From NCBI GenBank assembly GCA_025458865.1, contig JALORP010000004.1:52540-116539 (forward strand): 64,000 nucleotides of DNA. The letters are read 5' to 3'. The position numbers and the translations under genes were made by a program. Positions 16,871-25,072 of this stretch are shown one piece after another. Source of the DNA: Steroidobacteraceae bacterium (GTDB lineage Bacteria > Pseudomonadota > Gammaproteobacteria > Steroidobacterales > Steroidobacteraceae). Position 1 is the stretch's first letter. Each line of letters starts with the position of its first letter. Under the pieces are notes generated by a model, which saw only the letters and a list, made by a program, of their open reading frames with translations, was not told where the DNA came from and made no database searches.

Positions 16871-16900
16871 AGTATTGCATAAATATGCAGGCCCTCGCAA
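16871..16900 (-). promoter_or_regulatory. Probable sigma-70 promoter of the argR-argG-...-argH operon
   Basis: Reading on the minus strand, TTGCGA (16895-16900) and AATACT (16871-16876) are separated by 18 bases. This short AT-rich stretch between the tamB stop and argR is the only plausible promoter ahead of the eight arginine genes. ARG box 1 fills the spacer and box 2 follows the -10 element, so ArgR binding would block RNA polymerase. Confidence 0.6.
16874..16891 (-). promoter_or_regulatory. ARG box 1 (promoter-proximal)
   Basis: The core TGCATAAATATGCA (16876-16889) is a near-perfect palindrome that matches the ArgR operator pattern. It lies in the promoter spacer, 3 bases from the second box. 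Confidence 0.85.
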
Positions 16901-16923
16901 GGGGGGCTGCCCGGAGGTGCGGC

Positions 16924-19900
16924 TCAGCGATCGATGGTGTACTCGATGTCGGCGCTCTGCTGCTCGCCGGCCTCGCCGCGCACCACCCAGCGGTCGCCGA
17001 CGGTGTAGCGCAGCTTGAAGGTGTTGACGGAATCCGTGAGCGAGATGCCGTAGCCGATGTACAGGCGCGGCGACAGGAACTTGCCGAGCACGACCGAGGC
17101 CTCGTTGTCGAGACCCGCCTCGAAGGCGATCTCGTCGAGGCCGACGTAATGGCCGATCTGGCCGGCCAGCAGCGCGCCGCCCTGCGCCGCGAGATCCGCG
17201 GAACTGCCGAGCGACTGCCGGTCTCCCGCCTGCAGGCTGTCGAGCGTGCGGCCCACGACCAGGAGCGAGGCGATCTGCGACTGGGGCAGGCTCGGGTCCG
17301 ACCACAGCGTCAGCTCGGGCTTTCGCAGCCGCCCGCGGACGATGACGCCCACCTCGTAGCCGGGCACTTCCTTGGACGCGCGCAGGTCGATGCCCGGGTC
17401 CGCGACGGGGCCTCCCGGGAACAGCAGCCGGCCGCGTTCCACCTCGAGCTCGCGGCTGTAGGCCTTGTAGTCGGCGTCCTCGATCTCGAGTTCGCCCGAG
17501 GCGATCGGGACCTCGCCTGGACGCGTGCGCATGAGCACCTCGCCCTCCAGCCTTCCCTTCAGGCCGAAGGCGTCTATCGCGACCGCCCTGCCGAGGATCA
17601 GGCGGATCTCGGTCGAGACGTCGTAATCGTCCGCGGGCTCGGCGTCCCCCTCGCCGTCCACGATCACCTCGTCGGCGGACGGCAGCACGGCGCCGACGAG
17701 CTGCCGCGGCTCGATGCGCGCGTTCGGCACCGTCACGGAGCCGGTCACCTCGAGGCGCCTGCCGTCGATCGCGAAGTCGAGCGCGGGCGAAGCCTCGACG
17801 CGCAGCTCCGGCAGGTTGGAGACCAGCAGTCTCTCGCCCGTGAGGTTCAGGCGGCCGGACGGCTCCCCGCTCTGCCAGCCGAGCGCACCGGTCGCGCCGA
17901 AGCGTCCCTCGCCGACGCGGCCGGACGCGTCGATCCTGAGGCTGCTGCCCTCGAAGTCGAAGCGCGCGCTGACGTCCTGCATGCGGAGGTTGACGGTGTA
18001 GAGATCGAGCGCCCCCTCCTCGAGCGTGAGGAAGCCCGTGACCTCCGGCGCCGCTGCCTGCCCCGAAAATGCAAGCTGCGTCCTGACCATCCCGCTGGCG
18101 CGGTCGATCTCAGGCACGAGCAGCGGCAGCAGGCCGAGCTGGCGCGTCGCGAGATCGAGGCGGCCTTCGATGGGCGACTCGCCCAGGGGGACGCCCGGTT
18201 GCCGGCCGATGCGCGCCTCGGCCGACATGCGGATGAGCTCCGAGCCGTTCACCTCCGCCGTGAGCCGGTGCTCGCCCGGCTCGCTCGCGAGCGTCAGCTC
18301 GGTGACGCCGAGCGCGAGGCGCTCCTCGCGGCGGCTCGGGGTCAGGTACGTCAGCGTCCCGTCGCGCAGCCTGGCGACGCCGCGCGCGGTCCAGGGCGCG
18401 CCGCCCACGCCCTCCACGGCGAGGTCCACGTCGAGGAGACCCTCGTAGCCGGGACGGCCCGGCAGCGTGACGTCGAGCGCCTGCAGCGGGAAGGCCGTGG
18501 TGTCGAGCGCGGCGGACCAGCGCTCGCCGCGCCGCCACTGGCCCGCGATGCACACCTTGCGGACCTCGTAGACGAAGCAGGTCCGCTCGAGCTCGGCGCG
18601 GTCCGCGGCCGCCAGGACGTTCATCGGCTGCTCGAGGCCCCACGGCTGGACGCCCGGCCCGGCGGGCGTGAGGCGGGCGGCGCTGGCGCGGTAGACACCT
18701 TTGGTGAACGCGCCGGAGCCCTCGAGGTCGATAGCGTGCTCGCCGGCGCCGACGCGGATCGCGAACCGGTGGTCGCGGGCCCGGCCATCGAGCGACAGGC
18801 GGGCATTCGAGACCGCCTGGCCGCCGATCGTCATGCCGGCGGCACGGACGCGGGCCCACGACTCGGTGGCGTCCGAGAGATCGATCAGCGCATCCGCAGA
18901 CAGCACCGCGGCCCGCTCCTCGCCGAAGCTAAGGTCCCGCCCGCGCAGCGCCACGTCGATGAGCAGGCCCTCGCGCGGGCCGGCCTTGCGGGCCTCGACG
19001 CGCGCGTCCACGCTGCCGCCGAGGTCGGGGTGGAAGCCCGAGAGGTCGTCGGCGCGCAGCTCCGCGCGGATCTCCGTATCCCTGCCCGTGCGTCCGTCGG
19101 CGACCAGGCGCGCGGGCCCGAGGTCGACCCGCAGCTGCTCGAACTCGATTCGTCCGGGCTGGTAGCGCACGACACCGCTGCCGCTCGCTGGCTGGGCGCG
19201 CACCGTCCCGGCCAGTCCCTCGAGCGCGCCGGCCCAGGCAAGTCTCTTGCCGGTTCCCGATCCCGACGCGGACACCGAGAAGGCCAGGCGGCTGTCGAAA
19301 CCCGGCCGAAGCTGGCCGAGGTCGAATTCCTCGGCCTGCGCCGAGAGCTGCCACGGGCGCTCGGGGCCGAAACCGAAATAGCCGCTGCCGGCGATGCGGC
19401 CGAGCGGACCGGCCGCTCGCAGCTGGGTGAGCAGCAGCCCCGGCGCGCTCAGCATGCCCTGCGCTTCGATGTCGAGCGCTGGGAGCTCGGGCACCACCAC
19501 GCGCGCCGCAAGCTCGAGGCCGAGCGGGTCCCAGCCGCTGGCGGACAGCCGTCCGCTCCTGCTCTCGAGCAGGACCTTGCCCTCGATGGGCCAGCGCAGG
19601 TTGCGCCAGGCAGCCTCGGCCTCGATGCCCCTGGGTTCCGCCAGCGAGACGCGGCCCCGGGCCTCGAGCGACGTGTCCGTACCGGTGGCGGACACCTCCA
19701 GCACCTCCACGTCGAGCGCGGCGCCGTCGCGGGTGAAGTGGGCGTTCAGGTCCACGCCTTGCGCAGGCAGCCCGGCACCGTCGATGTGCCCCTCGACGAA
19801 CGTCCGCGTCAGGGAGCCGGAGCCGCGCAGCGTCCCGGACAGCGGGCCGACCGGCGGCTCGGCCATCCAGCGCGCGAGATCGAGCTTCGAGACCTCCGCC

Positions 19901-20664
19901 TCGGCGCGCCAGGCGAGGTTCGACGCCAGGTCGCTCAGCGTGACCGAGACGGTGCCCTCGAGGGGCTCGCGCAGGGTGGCGGTGCCGTCGAGCTGGCCGA
20001 GGTCGCCCTTCGCCTCGAGCGTGCCGGCGAGCTCCCGCCCCCTGCCCACGGTAAAGTCGAGCCTGCCGGCGAGCCGCAGCGGATCGGCAGCGGTCAGCTC
20101 CGCGGTGCCATCCACCGAGAAGTCCCCGGCGTCGGCGGCCAGCTCGTCGAGCACCAGGCGGGCGTGGCTCAGGGTGCCGCTCGCGCGCAGTCCCTCGATC
20201 TCGAGCAGCGCCCGTTCTGCATCGGCCAGGATCAGGCGCTCGACCTCGATCCGCCCGGCGCTCAAGCCAAGCCAGCGCGGCAGGAACTGGCTCCGTCGCG
20301 GGCGTGGCGGCTCTTCCGGAGGGCCGATCGTAACCTTCACGGCCTGTGCGCCGAGCGAAGCGATCCGGATGTGGCCGAAGAGCAGCCCGTAGGGATCGTA
20401 GTCGACGTCGATTCCCTCGGCCTCGATCCTCGTTCGCCCCGCCTCGATCTGCAGCCTGTCGACGGTGAGCGGGCCCGCGAGCCTTCCGCGCGCGCCCTCG
20501 ATCCGGATGTCCACGGTCTCGAGCGACTCGACGGCCGCGACGATGCGCGCCAGGCCGGCCTCCGTGAGCACCAGCCAGCCTGCGAGGCCGACGAGCGCGA
20601 GCAGCAGTGCGGCGGCCGCGACGGCGGCGATGCGCGCAGGCTTGATCTTCTTCGGCGTGTCCAT
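16924..20664 (-). CDS. tamB: TamB, translocation and assembly module inner-membrane protein
   Basis: A 1246-residue AsmA-superfamily protein. One N-terminal membrane helix (about residues 8-30, VAAAALLLALVGLAGWLVL) is followed by about 1100 residues of repetitive beta-strand sequence that in this family forms a hydrophobic groove spanning the periplasm. The C-terminal TamB (DUF490) domain lies at about 900-1246 (RPGEVPIASGELEIEDADYK; GQIGHYVGLDEIAFEAG). TamB works with TamA in outer-membrane protein assembly and is implicated in phospholipid transport. Its ATG overlaps the tamA stop. It ends 78 bases before argR, with the arginine promoter in between. Confidence 0.93.
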   Translation of the reverse strand: MDTPKKIKPARIAAVAAAALLLALVGLAGWLVLTEAGLARIVAAVESLETVDIRIEGARGRLAGPLTVDRLQIEAGRTRIEAEGIDVDYDPYGLLFGHIRIASLGAQAVKVTIGPPEEPPRPRRSQFLPRWLGLSAGRIEVERLILADAERALLEIEGLRASGTLSHARLVLDELAADAGDFSVDGTAELTAADPLRLAGRLDFTVGRGRELAGTLEAKGDLGQLDGTATLREPLEGTVSVTLSDLASNLAWRAEAEVSKLDLARWMAEPPVGPLSGTLRGSGSLTRTFVEGHIDGAGLPAQGVDLNAHFTRDGAALDVEVLEVSATGTDTSLEARGRVSLAEPRGIEAEAAWRNLRWPIEGKVLLESRSGRLSASGWDPLGLELAARVVVPELPALDIEAQGMLSAPGLLLTQLRAAGPLGRIAGSGYFGFGPERPWQLSAQAEEFDLGQLRPGFDSRLAFSVSASGSGTGKRLAWAGALEGLAGTVRAQPASGSGVVRYQPGRIEFEQLRVDLGPARLVADGRTGRDTEIRAELRADDLSGFHPDLGGSVDARVEARKAGPREGLLIDVALRGRDLSFGEERAAVLSADALIDLSDATESWARVRAAGMTIGGQAVSNARLSLDGRARDHRFAIRVGAGEHAIDLEGSGAFTKGVYRASAARLTPAGPGVQPWGLEQPMNVLAAADRAELERTCFVYEVRKVCIAGQWRRGERWSAALDTTAFPLQALDVTLPGRPGYEGLLDVDLAVEGVGGAPWTARGVARLRDGTLTYLTPSRREERLALGVTELTLASEPGEHRLTAEVNGSELIRMSAEARIGRQPGVPLGESPIEGRLDLATRQLGLLPLLVPEIDRASGMVRTQLAFSGQAAAPEVTGFLTLEEGALDLYTVNLRMQDVSARFDFEGSSLRIDASGRVGEGRFGATGALGWQSGEPSGRLNLTGERLLVSNLPELRVEASPALDFAIDGRRLEVTGSVTVPNARIEPRQLVGAVLPSADEVIVDGEGDAEPADDYDVSTEIRLILGRAVAIDAFGLKGRLEGEVLMRTRPGEVPIASGELEIEDADYKAYSRELEVERGRLLFPGGPVADPGIDLRASKEVPGYEVGVIVRGRLRKPELTLWSDPSLPQSQIASLLVVGRTLDSLQAGDRQSLGSSADLAAQGGALLAGQIGHYVGLDEIAFEAGLDNEASVVLGKFLSPRLYIGYGISLTDSVNTFKLRYTVGDRWVVRGEAGEQQSADIEYTIDR

Positions 20665-22427
20665 CAGAGCAGCGGCGTGAAATTGAGGTGCAGCCGCGGA
20701 TCGCGGCCGGGCTCGGACAGCGACTTGGCGACGTCGAGGCCGACGCTCAGGAACGGCAGGCGGTAGCGGATGCCGATGCCGGCGGAGTACTCGAGCGGAT
20801 CACCGAAGCTGTCGAAGGCGTTGCCAGCGTCCACGAACACGGCGACGGCGAGGTTGCGCGGCAGGTCGTGCTCGACCTCGAGGCTCGCGACGATCAGGTG
20901 GCGCCCGCCCACCTTGTTGCCCTCGGCGTCCTCGGGCGAGAGCTCGTCGTAGGCGTAGCCGCGCACGCTGCGGTCGCCGCCGGCGAAGAAGCGGTACTTG
21001 GCCGGCAGTTCCTGGAAGTCCGCGACGGCGCTGAGGCCGAGTTCGCCGCGCGCGATCAGGTGCCAGGGTCCGCCGAGGTCGAAGCGCCGCTCGTTCCTCA
21101 CCCGGAGGCGGAGGAACTCGGAGTCGGATCCGAGATACGTGCCGGACCCGAGGAGCTCGGCGTACAGTTCCTGGCCGACGTCGTCGCTGCGAATGAAGCC
21201 GGGCGGCAGTCGCCCGTAGGAGATGCCGGGGACGACCGACAGCTCCCGGCTTTCCAGGTCCTGGCTGACCGCGGTGGAGTCTCCCGCGACGCTGTCCGCG
21301 AGGTAGTCCAGGCTGGCGAACAGCACGCGCTGCCAGCGGCCGCGGACCTGGGTGAGGCCGGCGTACATGGACGAGCCCGTCGTCTCGATGTCGCCGCGTT
21401 CCTCCGTGCCGGTCCGCAGCCTGAACTGCAGGCGCTCCAGCTCGGGGTCCTCCCAGGGAATCGTGTAGCTGGCCTGCAGGCTCTGCTCGATATCAGCGAG
21501 AGTGGCGTCGACGGTCAGGCGATGGCCGCGGTGGTTGACTCGACGGTTGAGCCAGCCCAGCGTCAGGCGCGGGCCCGTGTCGGTCGCGTAGCCGACGCCG
21601 ACCTTGTAGCGGTGGCGATCGTTGGCCTGGGCGCGGATGCTGATCGGCGCGACCTTCGCCGTCCGGTCGCGGGCTTCCGGGAGCACCTCGACGACGGAGA
21701 AGTACTGCGAATCGTCCAGCGCGAACTGGGTCCTGAGCAGCCTCGCCGCGTCGTACCAGTCGCCTTCGCGGTAGCGCAGGTAGCGTTGCACCAGTTCCGG
21801 ATCGACCACGTCCTGCGTGATGCTGGTGGGGCCGAAGCGGTAGCGTTCGCCGGTGTCGAGCGTCAGTGCGATCCGCGCCTCCCGCTTTTCCTTGTCGACC
21901 GCGAGCTCGGCCCGGGACCAGCCGGCGTCGAGGTAGCCGAAACTCGATGCCGTGCGCTGCAGCTCACCCTTGAGGTTCTCGTAGGCGGCATGGTTGAGCT
22001 TCTCACCGACGCGCAGCGGCGAGCGCCTCAGCACGTCCGCCAGGAAGGGCTCGTTGGCGCCCGCGCCCTCGACCGCGACGTCCGCGACGGCGAGCAGCAC
22101 CGGCTCGCCGGGCACGATGTCGATGGTGGCCTGCCAGCCGCCCGCCATCGGCTCGACCTGCACGCGGACCTCGGGCTCGTAGTAGCCGAAGGGCCGCAGC
22201 GCGGAGCGCGTCTCCCCCTCGGCCCGGATCGCCAGCCGGTCGATCATGTCCTGGTCGAGTTCCTCGAAGCCGGAGAACCGGCTCAGTCCGAGGAAGGCAA
22301 CCACGTTGTCGCGCAACTCCGGCTCCACGCCACGCACCTCGACCTTGATGTTCGCGGCCAGCGCCGGCCCGGCGGCGAGCGCGAGGCAGGCGATCGTGAG
22401 CAGGACGGAGGGGAGTCGGGTGGGCAT
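20664..22427 (-). CDS. tamA: TamA, Omp85-family outer-membrane protein
   Basis: A 587-residue outer-membrane protein. It has a signal peptide (about 1-24, cleavage near PALA), three POTRA-like domains (to about residue 265), and a 16-strand Omp85 barrel. The barrel run FFAGGDRSVRGYAYDELSPE carries the RGY-type lid motif of this superfamily. It ends in LHLNFTPLL, a barrel-like C-terminus. TamA pairs with TamB, whose gene it overlaps by ATGA. The start ATG 22427 also overlaps the stop of the upstream gene by ATGA and gives a good signal peptide. Confidence 0.93.
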   Translation of the reverse strand: MPTRLPSVLLTIACLALAAGPALAANIKVEVRGVEPELRDNVVAFLGLSRFSGFEELDQDMIDRLAIRAEGETRSALRPFGYYEPEVRVQVEPMAGGWQATIDIVPGEPVLLAVADVAVEGAGANEPFLADVLRRSPLRVGEKLNHAAYENLKGELQRTASSFGYLDAGWSRAELAVDKEKREARIALTLDTGERYRFGPTSITQDVVDPELVQRYLRYREGDWYDAARLLRTQFALDDSQYFSVVEVLPEARDRTAKVAPISIRAQANDRHRYKVGVGYATDTGPRLTLGWLNRRVNHRGHRLTVDATLADIEQSLQASYTIPWEDPELERLQFRLRTGTEERGDIETTGSSMYAGLTQVRGRWQRVLFASLDYLADSVAGDSTAVSQDLESRELSVVPGISYGRLPPGFIRSDDVGQELYAELLGSGTYLGSDSEFLRLRVRNERRFDLGGPWHLIARGELGLSAVADFQELPAKYRFFAGGDRSVRGYAYDELSPEDAEGNKVGGRHLIVASLEVEHDLPRNLAVAVFVDAGNAFDSFGDPLEYSAGIGIRYRLPFLSVGLDVAKSLSEPGRDPRLHLNFTPLL

Positions 22428-23206
22428 CAGGCGGATCCGGCCGTTACCCTGAATGCGACCGCCGTGCGGCCCACGGGTTCGCCACTTCGGCCGTAGCGGC
22501 ACTCCTCGACCCGGACCTCGCCCTCCCGGTCAATGAGGACCACCGTCGTGCAGCGCGTCCCGTAGCCCTCGCTGACGATGAAAGTAGCTGAGAGCAGCCG
22601 CTCGCGCTCGAGCCCGATGCCGGTGTCGGGCAGCGCCTCGTCCGGCGCCGGACGGCGGTCCCGCAGCAACCTCAGGAGCGGTCCGGGGTCGAGACGGTCC
22701 GCGGCCACTTCGGCGGCGAAGCGCTCGCGCGTGAGGGAGAGCTTGGGCCAGGGCGTGTCGAGGGCGTGGTTGCTGAGCCCGTAGATGCCGGGCGCGAGCG
22801 GCCGGCCCTCGGCCGACGGCTGGTTCGCGGCGTAGGCGAGGCCGCGGCCGTCGAAGAGGAGAAGGCTGAACCCGGACAGCTCGGCTGAATCGGCGCAGAT
22901 CCTATCGGCGCAATCCCGGGCCCCGGCCTCGTCGCGAAGGAACCGCGGGATCAGCGCGCCGCGCGAGGGCGCCGCCGGGCGGTAGGTGGAGGGATCGCGG
23001 AAGTTCGTGACGACGCCGAGCCGGCCGCGGCGGTCGAGGCCCAGCCAGGTGCCGCCCGCGGCGAGGTCGCGGCCGCCGAGGATGCCCGGGGCATCGTGCC
23101 ACCAGGCGAGCGGCGCCGCCGGCCGGTCGTGGAACTCGTCGCGGTTCGCGGCGAGGATCAGCCGGTAGCGCGGATGGCAGTCGTAGGCCAGGACGACCAG
23201 GCACAT
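22427..23206 (-). CDS. NRDE/TANGO2-family protein
   Basis: A 259-residue member of the NRDE (Ser/Thr-rich T10/TANGO2) family. The defining ANRDEF motif is near residue 22, the second residue is a cysteine (MCLVVLAYD), and GGRDLAAGGTWLGLDRRGRLGVVTNFRDP is the typical second block (positions about 47-75). The fold resembles N-terminal-nucleophile hydrolases with Cys2 as possible nucleophile. Bacterial function is unsettled; a haem-chaperone role has been proposed for some members. Overlaps by ATGA on both sides tie it to DUF4126 and tamA. Confidence 0.88.
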   Translation of the reverse strand: MCLVVLAYDCHPRYRLILAANRDEFHDRPAAPLAWWHDAPGILGGRDLAAGGTWLGLDRRGRLGVVTNFRDPSTYRPAAPSRGALIPRFLRDEAGARDCADRICADSAELSGFSLLLFDGRGLAYAANQPSAEGRPLAPGIYGLSNHALDTPWPKLSLTRERFAAEVAADRLDPGPLLRLLRDRRPAPDEALPDTGIGLERERLLSATFIVSEGYGTRCTTVVLIDREGEVRVEECRYGRSGEPVGRTAVAFRVTAGSA

Positions 23207-23772
23207 CAGGCGGGTCTCCGCCTGCGCAGCAGGCGCCGCAAGGCCAGCAGCACCAGCGCCGCGACGGCGGCCAGCGCGAGCAGGGGGACCAGCAGCGCGA
23301 GCAGGGCGAGGCCCGCCGCACTGACGAGCTCGCCGGAGGCCACGATGGGGTTGCCGAGCCCGCCGGTCGCCACGCCGCTCTTGGCGCGCACGAGGCTGCT
23401 CAGTGAATACGTCGCCGCGGTGGCGCTGCCGCCGGCGACGATGGCCGCGAGCCATCGCAGCCAGCCGGGAAGATCGGCCATCACGCTCGCGGCGACGACC
23501 ACGCCGGCAACGAGGGCCAGCGGCGCGGCGATCGCGTCGAGCACGTGATCCACCCCTGGCACGTAGTAGGCGGCGACCTCGAGCACCGTCGCGACGCCGA
23601 GGGTCACCAGCGCCCAGGGTTCCCCCAGCCATTCGAAGCCCGCAGCCGCCTGCAGGCCCCCGAAGTGGATCGCAAGGCCGGTCGCGAGCAGCGGCACGAA
23701 CACCCGGAAGCCCGCTGCGGCGGCGAGGGCGACGCCCATGCCGACCGAGAGCGCGACGTCGAGTTCCTCCAT
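23206..23772 (-). CDS. DUF4126-family membrane protein
   Basis: A 188-residue protein with about five hydrophobic helices and a basic tail (LRRLLRRRRPA). The opening (ELDVALSVGMGVALAAAAGFRVFVPLL) and the GLGNPIVASGELVSAAGLALLAL block near the end fit DUF4126, an inner-membrane family of unknown function. The start at 23772 places an ELDV opening before the first helix. It lies 14 bases after nudC and overlaps the NRDE gene by ATGA. Confidence 0.82.
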   Translation of the reverse strand: MEELDVALSVGMGVALAAAAGFRVFVPLLATGLAIHFGGLQAAAGFEWLGEPWALVTLGVATVLEVAAYYVPGVDHVLDAIAAPLALVAGVVVAASVMADLPGWLRWLAAIVAGGSATAATYSLSSLVRAKSGVATGGLGNPIVASGELVSAAGLALLALLVPLLALAAVAALVLLALRRLLRRRRPA

Positions 23773-23786
23773 GCGCGCCAGTGGCC

Positions 23787-24743
23787 TCAGCGCCGCCCGG
23801 ACCAGCCGCGCACGCCCGGTTCCTCGGCGAGCGGGCGGGCCGCGTCCCGGTCGTACCACTGCTCGATGAGCCTGTACGAGACGGACTGGGTGGGCGGAAG
23901 GCCGGCGCCGCCCGAGGCAATTTCCTCCCGGCTGAACCAGCGCGCATCCTCCAGCTCGTCATCGCCGAGAGCGATGTCGGCCGATTCCGCGACGGCGTGG
24001 AAGCCGATCATGATCGAGGACGGGAAGGGCCAGGGCTGCGAGGAGTGGTACGCCATCGCCCCGACCCGCACACCCGTTTCCTCGAGGACCTCGCGTCGCA
24101 CGGCGTCCTCCAGGCTCTCGCCGGGCTCGACGAACCCCGCGAGCGTCGAGTAGCGGCCGGGCGGCCAGGCCGCCTGCCGGCCGAGCAGCGCTCGCCCGTC
24201 ATGCTCGACGAGCACGATGATCGCGGGGTCGAGCCGCGGGAACCACTGCGCACCGCAGGATTCGTCAGGGCAGCGCATCTGGTGGCCACCCCGCTCGACG
24301 ACGAGGGGTGCGCCGCAGGCGCCGCAGTGCCGGTGCTGGGCGCGCCAGGTGACCATCGCGCGCGCGTAGGCCAGGAGTCCCGCGTCGCGGGAGTCGAGCA
24401 ATCCCGCGGTGGTCCTCAGGTCCACGAACTCCGCGCCGGGAACGAACGCCGGCGGCTCGGGTGCCGCAACCTCGGCCGCGAAGGCGATCGCGCCTCCGAA
24501 CTCGCCGAGCAGGATCGGCTCGGTGGGCGAGAGCACGCCGCGCAGTTCGGGCGAAAGCGGGAGGAGTACCGCGGCGGGCGAGGGTTCCCGGACGATCAGG
24601 CTGCGGTTGCGCCAGACCGGCACCAGCCGCGAGCGGTCGCTGGCGAGCGCCGCGGCGATGGCGGCCGCGTCCGTGCGCGGCACTGCCAGCCGGTCCACGT
24701 GCGGAGCGGCGAAGACGTTGGGCCGCTCGGGGGCATGAGCCAT
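23787..24743 (-). CDS. nudC: NAD(+)/NADH diphosphatase (RNA deNADding enzyme) NudC
   Basis: A 318-residue Nudix hydrolase. It has a zinc ribbon (HCGACG and CPDESCG), then the Nudix box (GFVEPGESLEDAVRREVLEE onward), then the NudC-specific SQPWPFPSS that sets NAD specificity. NudC cleaves NADH and removes NAD caps from RNA 5' ends. It heads the minus-strand run nudC - DUF4126 - NRDE - tamA - tamB; only 14 bases separate it from the next gene. The 266-base inverted-repeat element begins 64 bases upstream of its start. Confidence 0.94.
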   Translation of the reverse strand: MAHAPERPNVFAAPHVDRLAVPRTDAAAIAAALASDRSRLVPVWRNRSLIVREPSPAAVLLPLSPELRGVLSPTEPILLGEFGGAIAFAAEVAAPEPPAFVPGAEFVDLRTTAGLLDSRDAGLLAYARAMVTWRAQHRHCGACGAPLVVERGGHQMRCPDESCGAQWFPRLDPAIIVLVEHDGRALLGRQAAWPPGRYSTLAGFVEPGESLEDAVRREVLEETGVRVGAMAYHSSQPWPFPSSIMIGFHAVAESADIALGDDELEDARWFSREEIASGGAGLPPTQSVSYRLIEQWYDRDAARPLAEEPGVRGWSGRR

Positions 24744-24806
24744 GCGACCGCCGATGTCCTTGAAAACAGCATTCTACCAGCCTCGCCCCCGGCCTCAGGC
24801 GGCGCC

Positions 24807-25072
24807 AGGGAAGCTCTGCACAGGTGGCGCGGGCGCGGCCGTGACGGATTTTCGTTCCGGCAAGGAATGAGGAGCGAAGTGTATCGAGATACATGAGCGA
24901 CGAATGACGCGGCCCGAACGAAAATCCGTCCGGCCCCAGAGGGTTGCGCGCGGGCCGTGAGGCCACTGCGTTGCTCCCTCCTGGTGTGGAACGACCACAC
25001 CGCGTCGGTCGCGCCTTGTGGCCTCACGGCGCGCACGCAACGCGCCTCACGTCACCTGTGCAGAGCTTCCCT
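24807..25072. mobile_element. 266-base MITE-like element with terminal inverted repeats and a cloverleaf of hairpins
   Basis: Perfect 20-base terminal inverted repeats (AGGGAAGCTCTGCACAGGTG at 24807-24826, its complement at 25053-25072). Inside are two arms: 24843-24857 pairs with 24916-24930 (15 of 15, GACGGATTTTCGTTC) and encloses a small TGTATC/GATACA hairpin; 24955-24966 pairs with 25018-25029 (12 of 12, CCGTGAGGCCAC) and encloses GGTGTGG-5-CCACACC at 24983-25001. It has no coding capacity. It fills the gap between nudC and the FlhC-like gene and supplies that gene's last six codons and stop. I see no clear target-site duplication. It could be a non-autonomous transposon or a structured repeat family. 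Confidence 0.75.

Noticed and set aside
24744..25072. A possible insertion-sequence remnant with transposase
   Set aside because: No frame in the element resembles a transposase; only terminal and internal inverted repeats are present, so it is called MITE-like.
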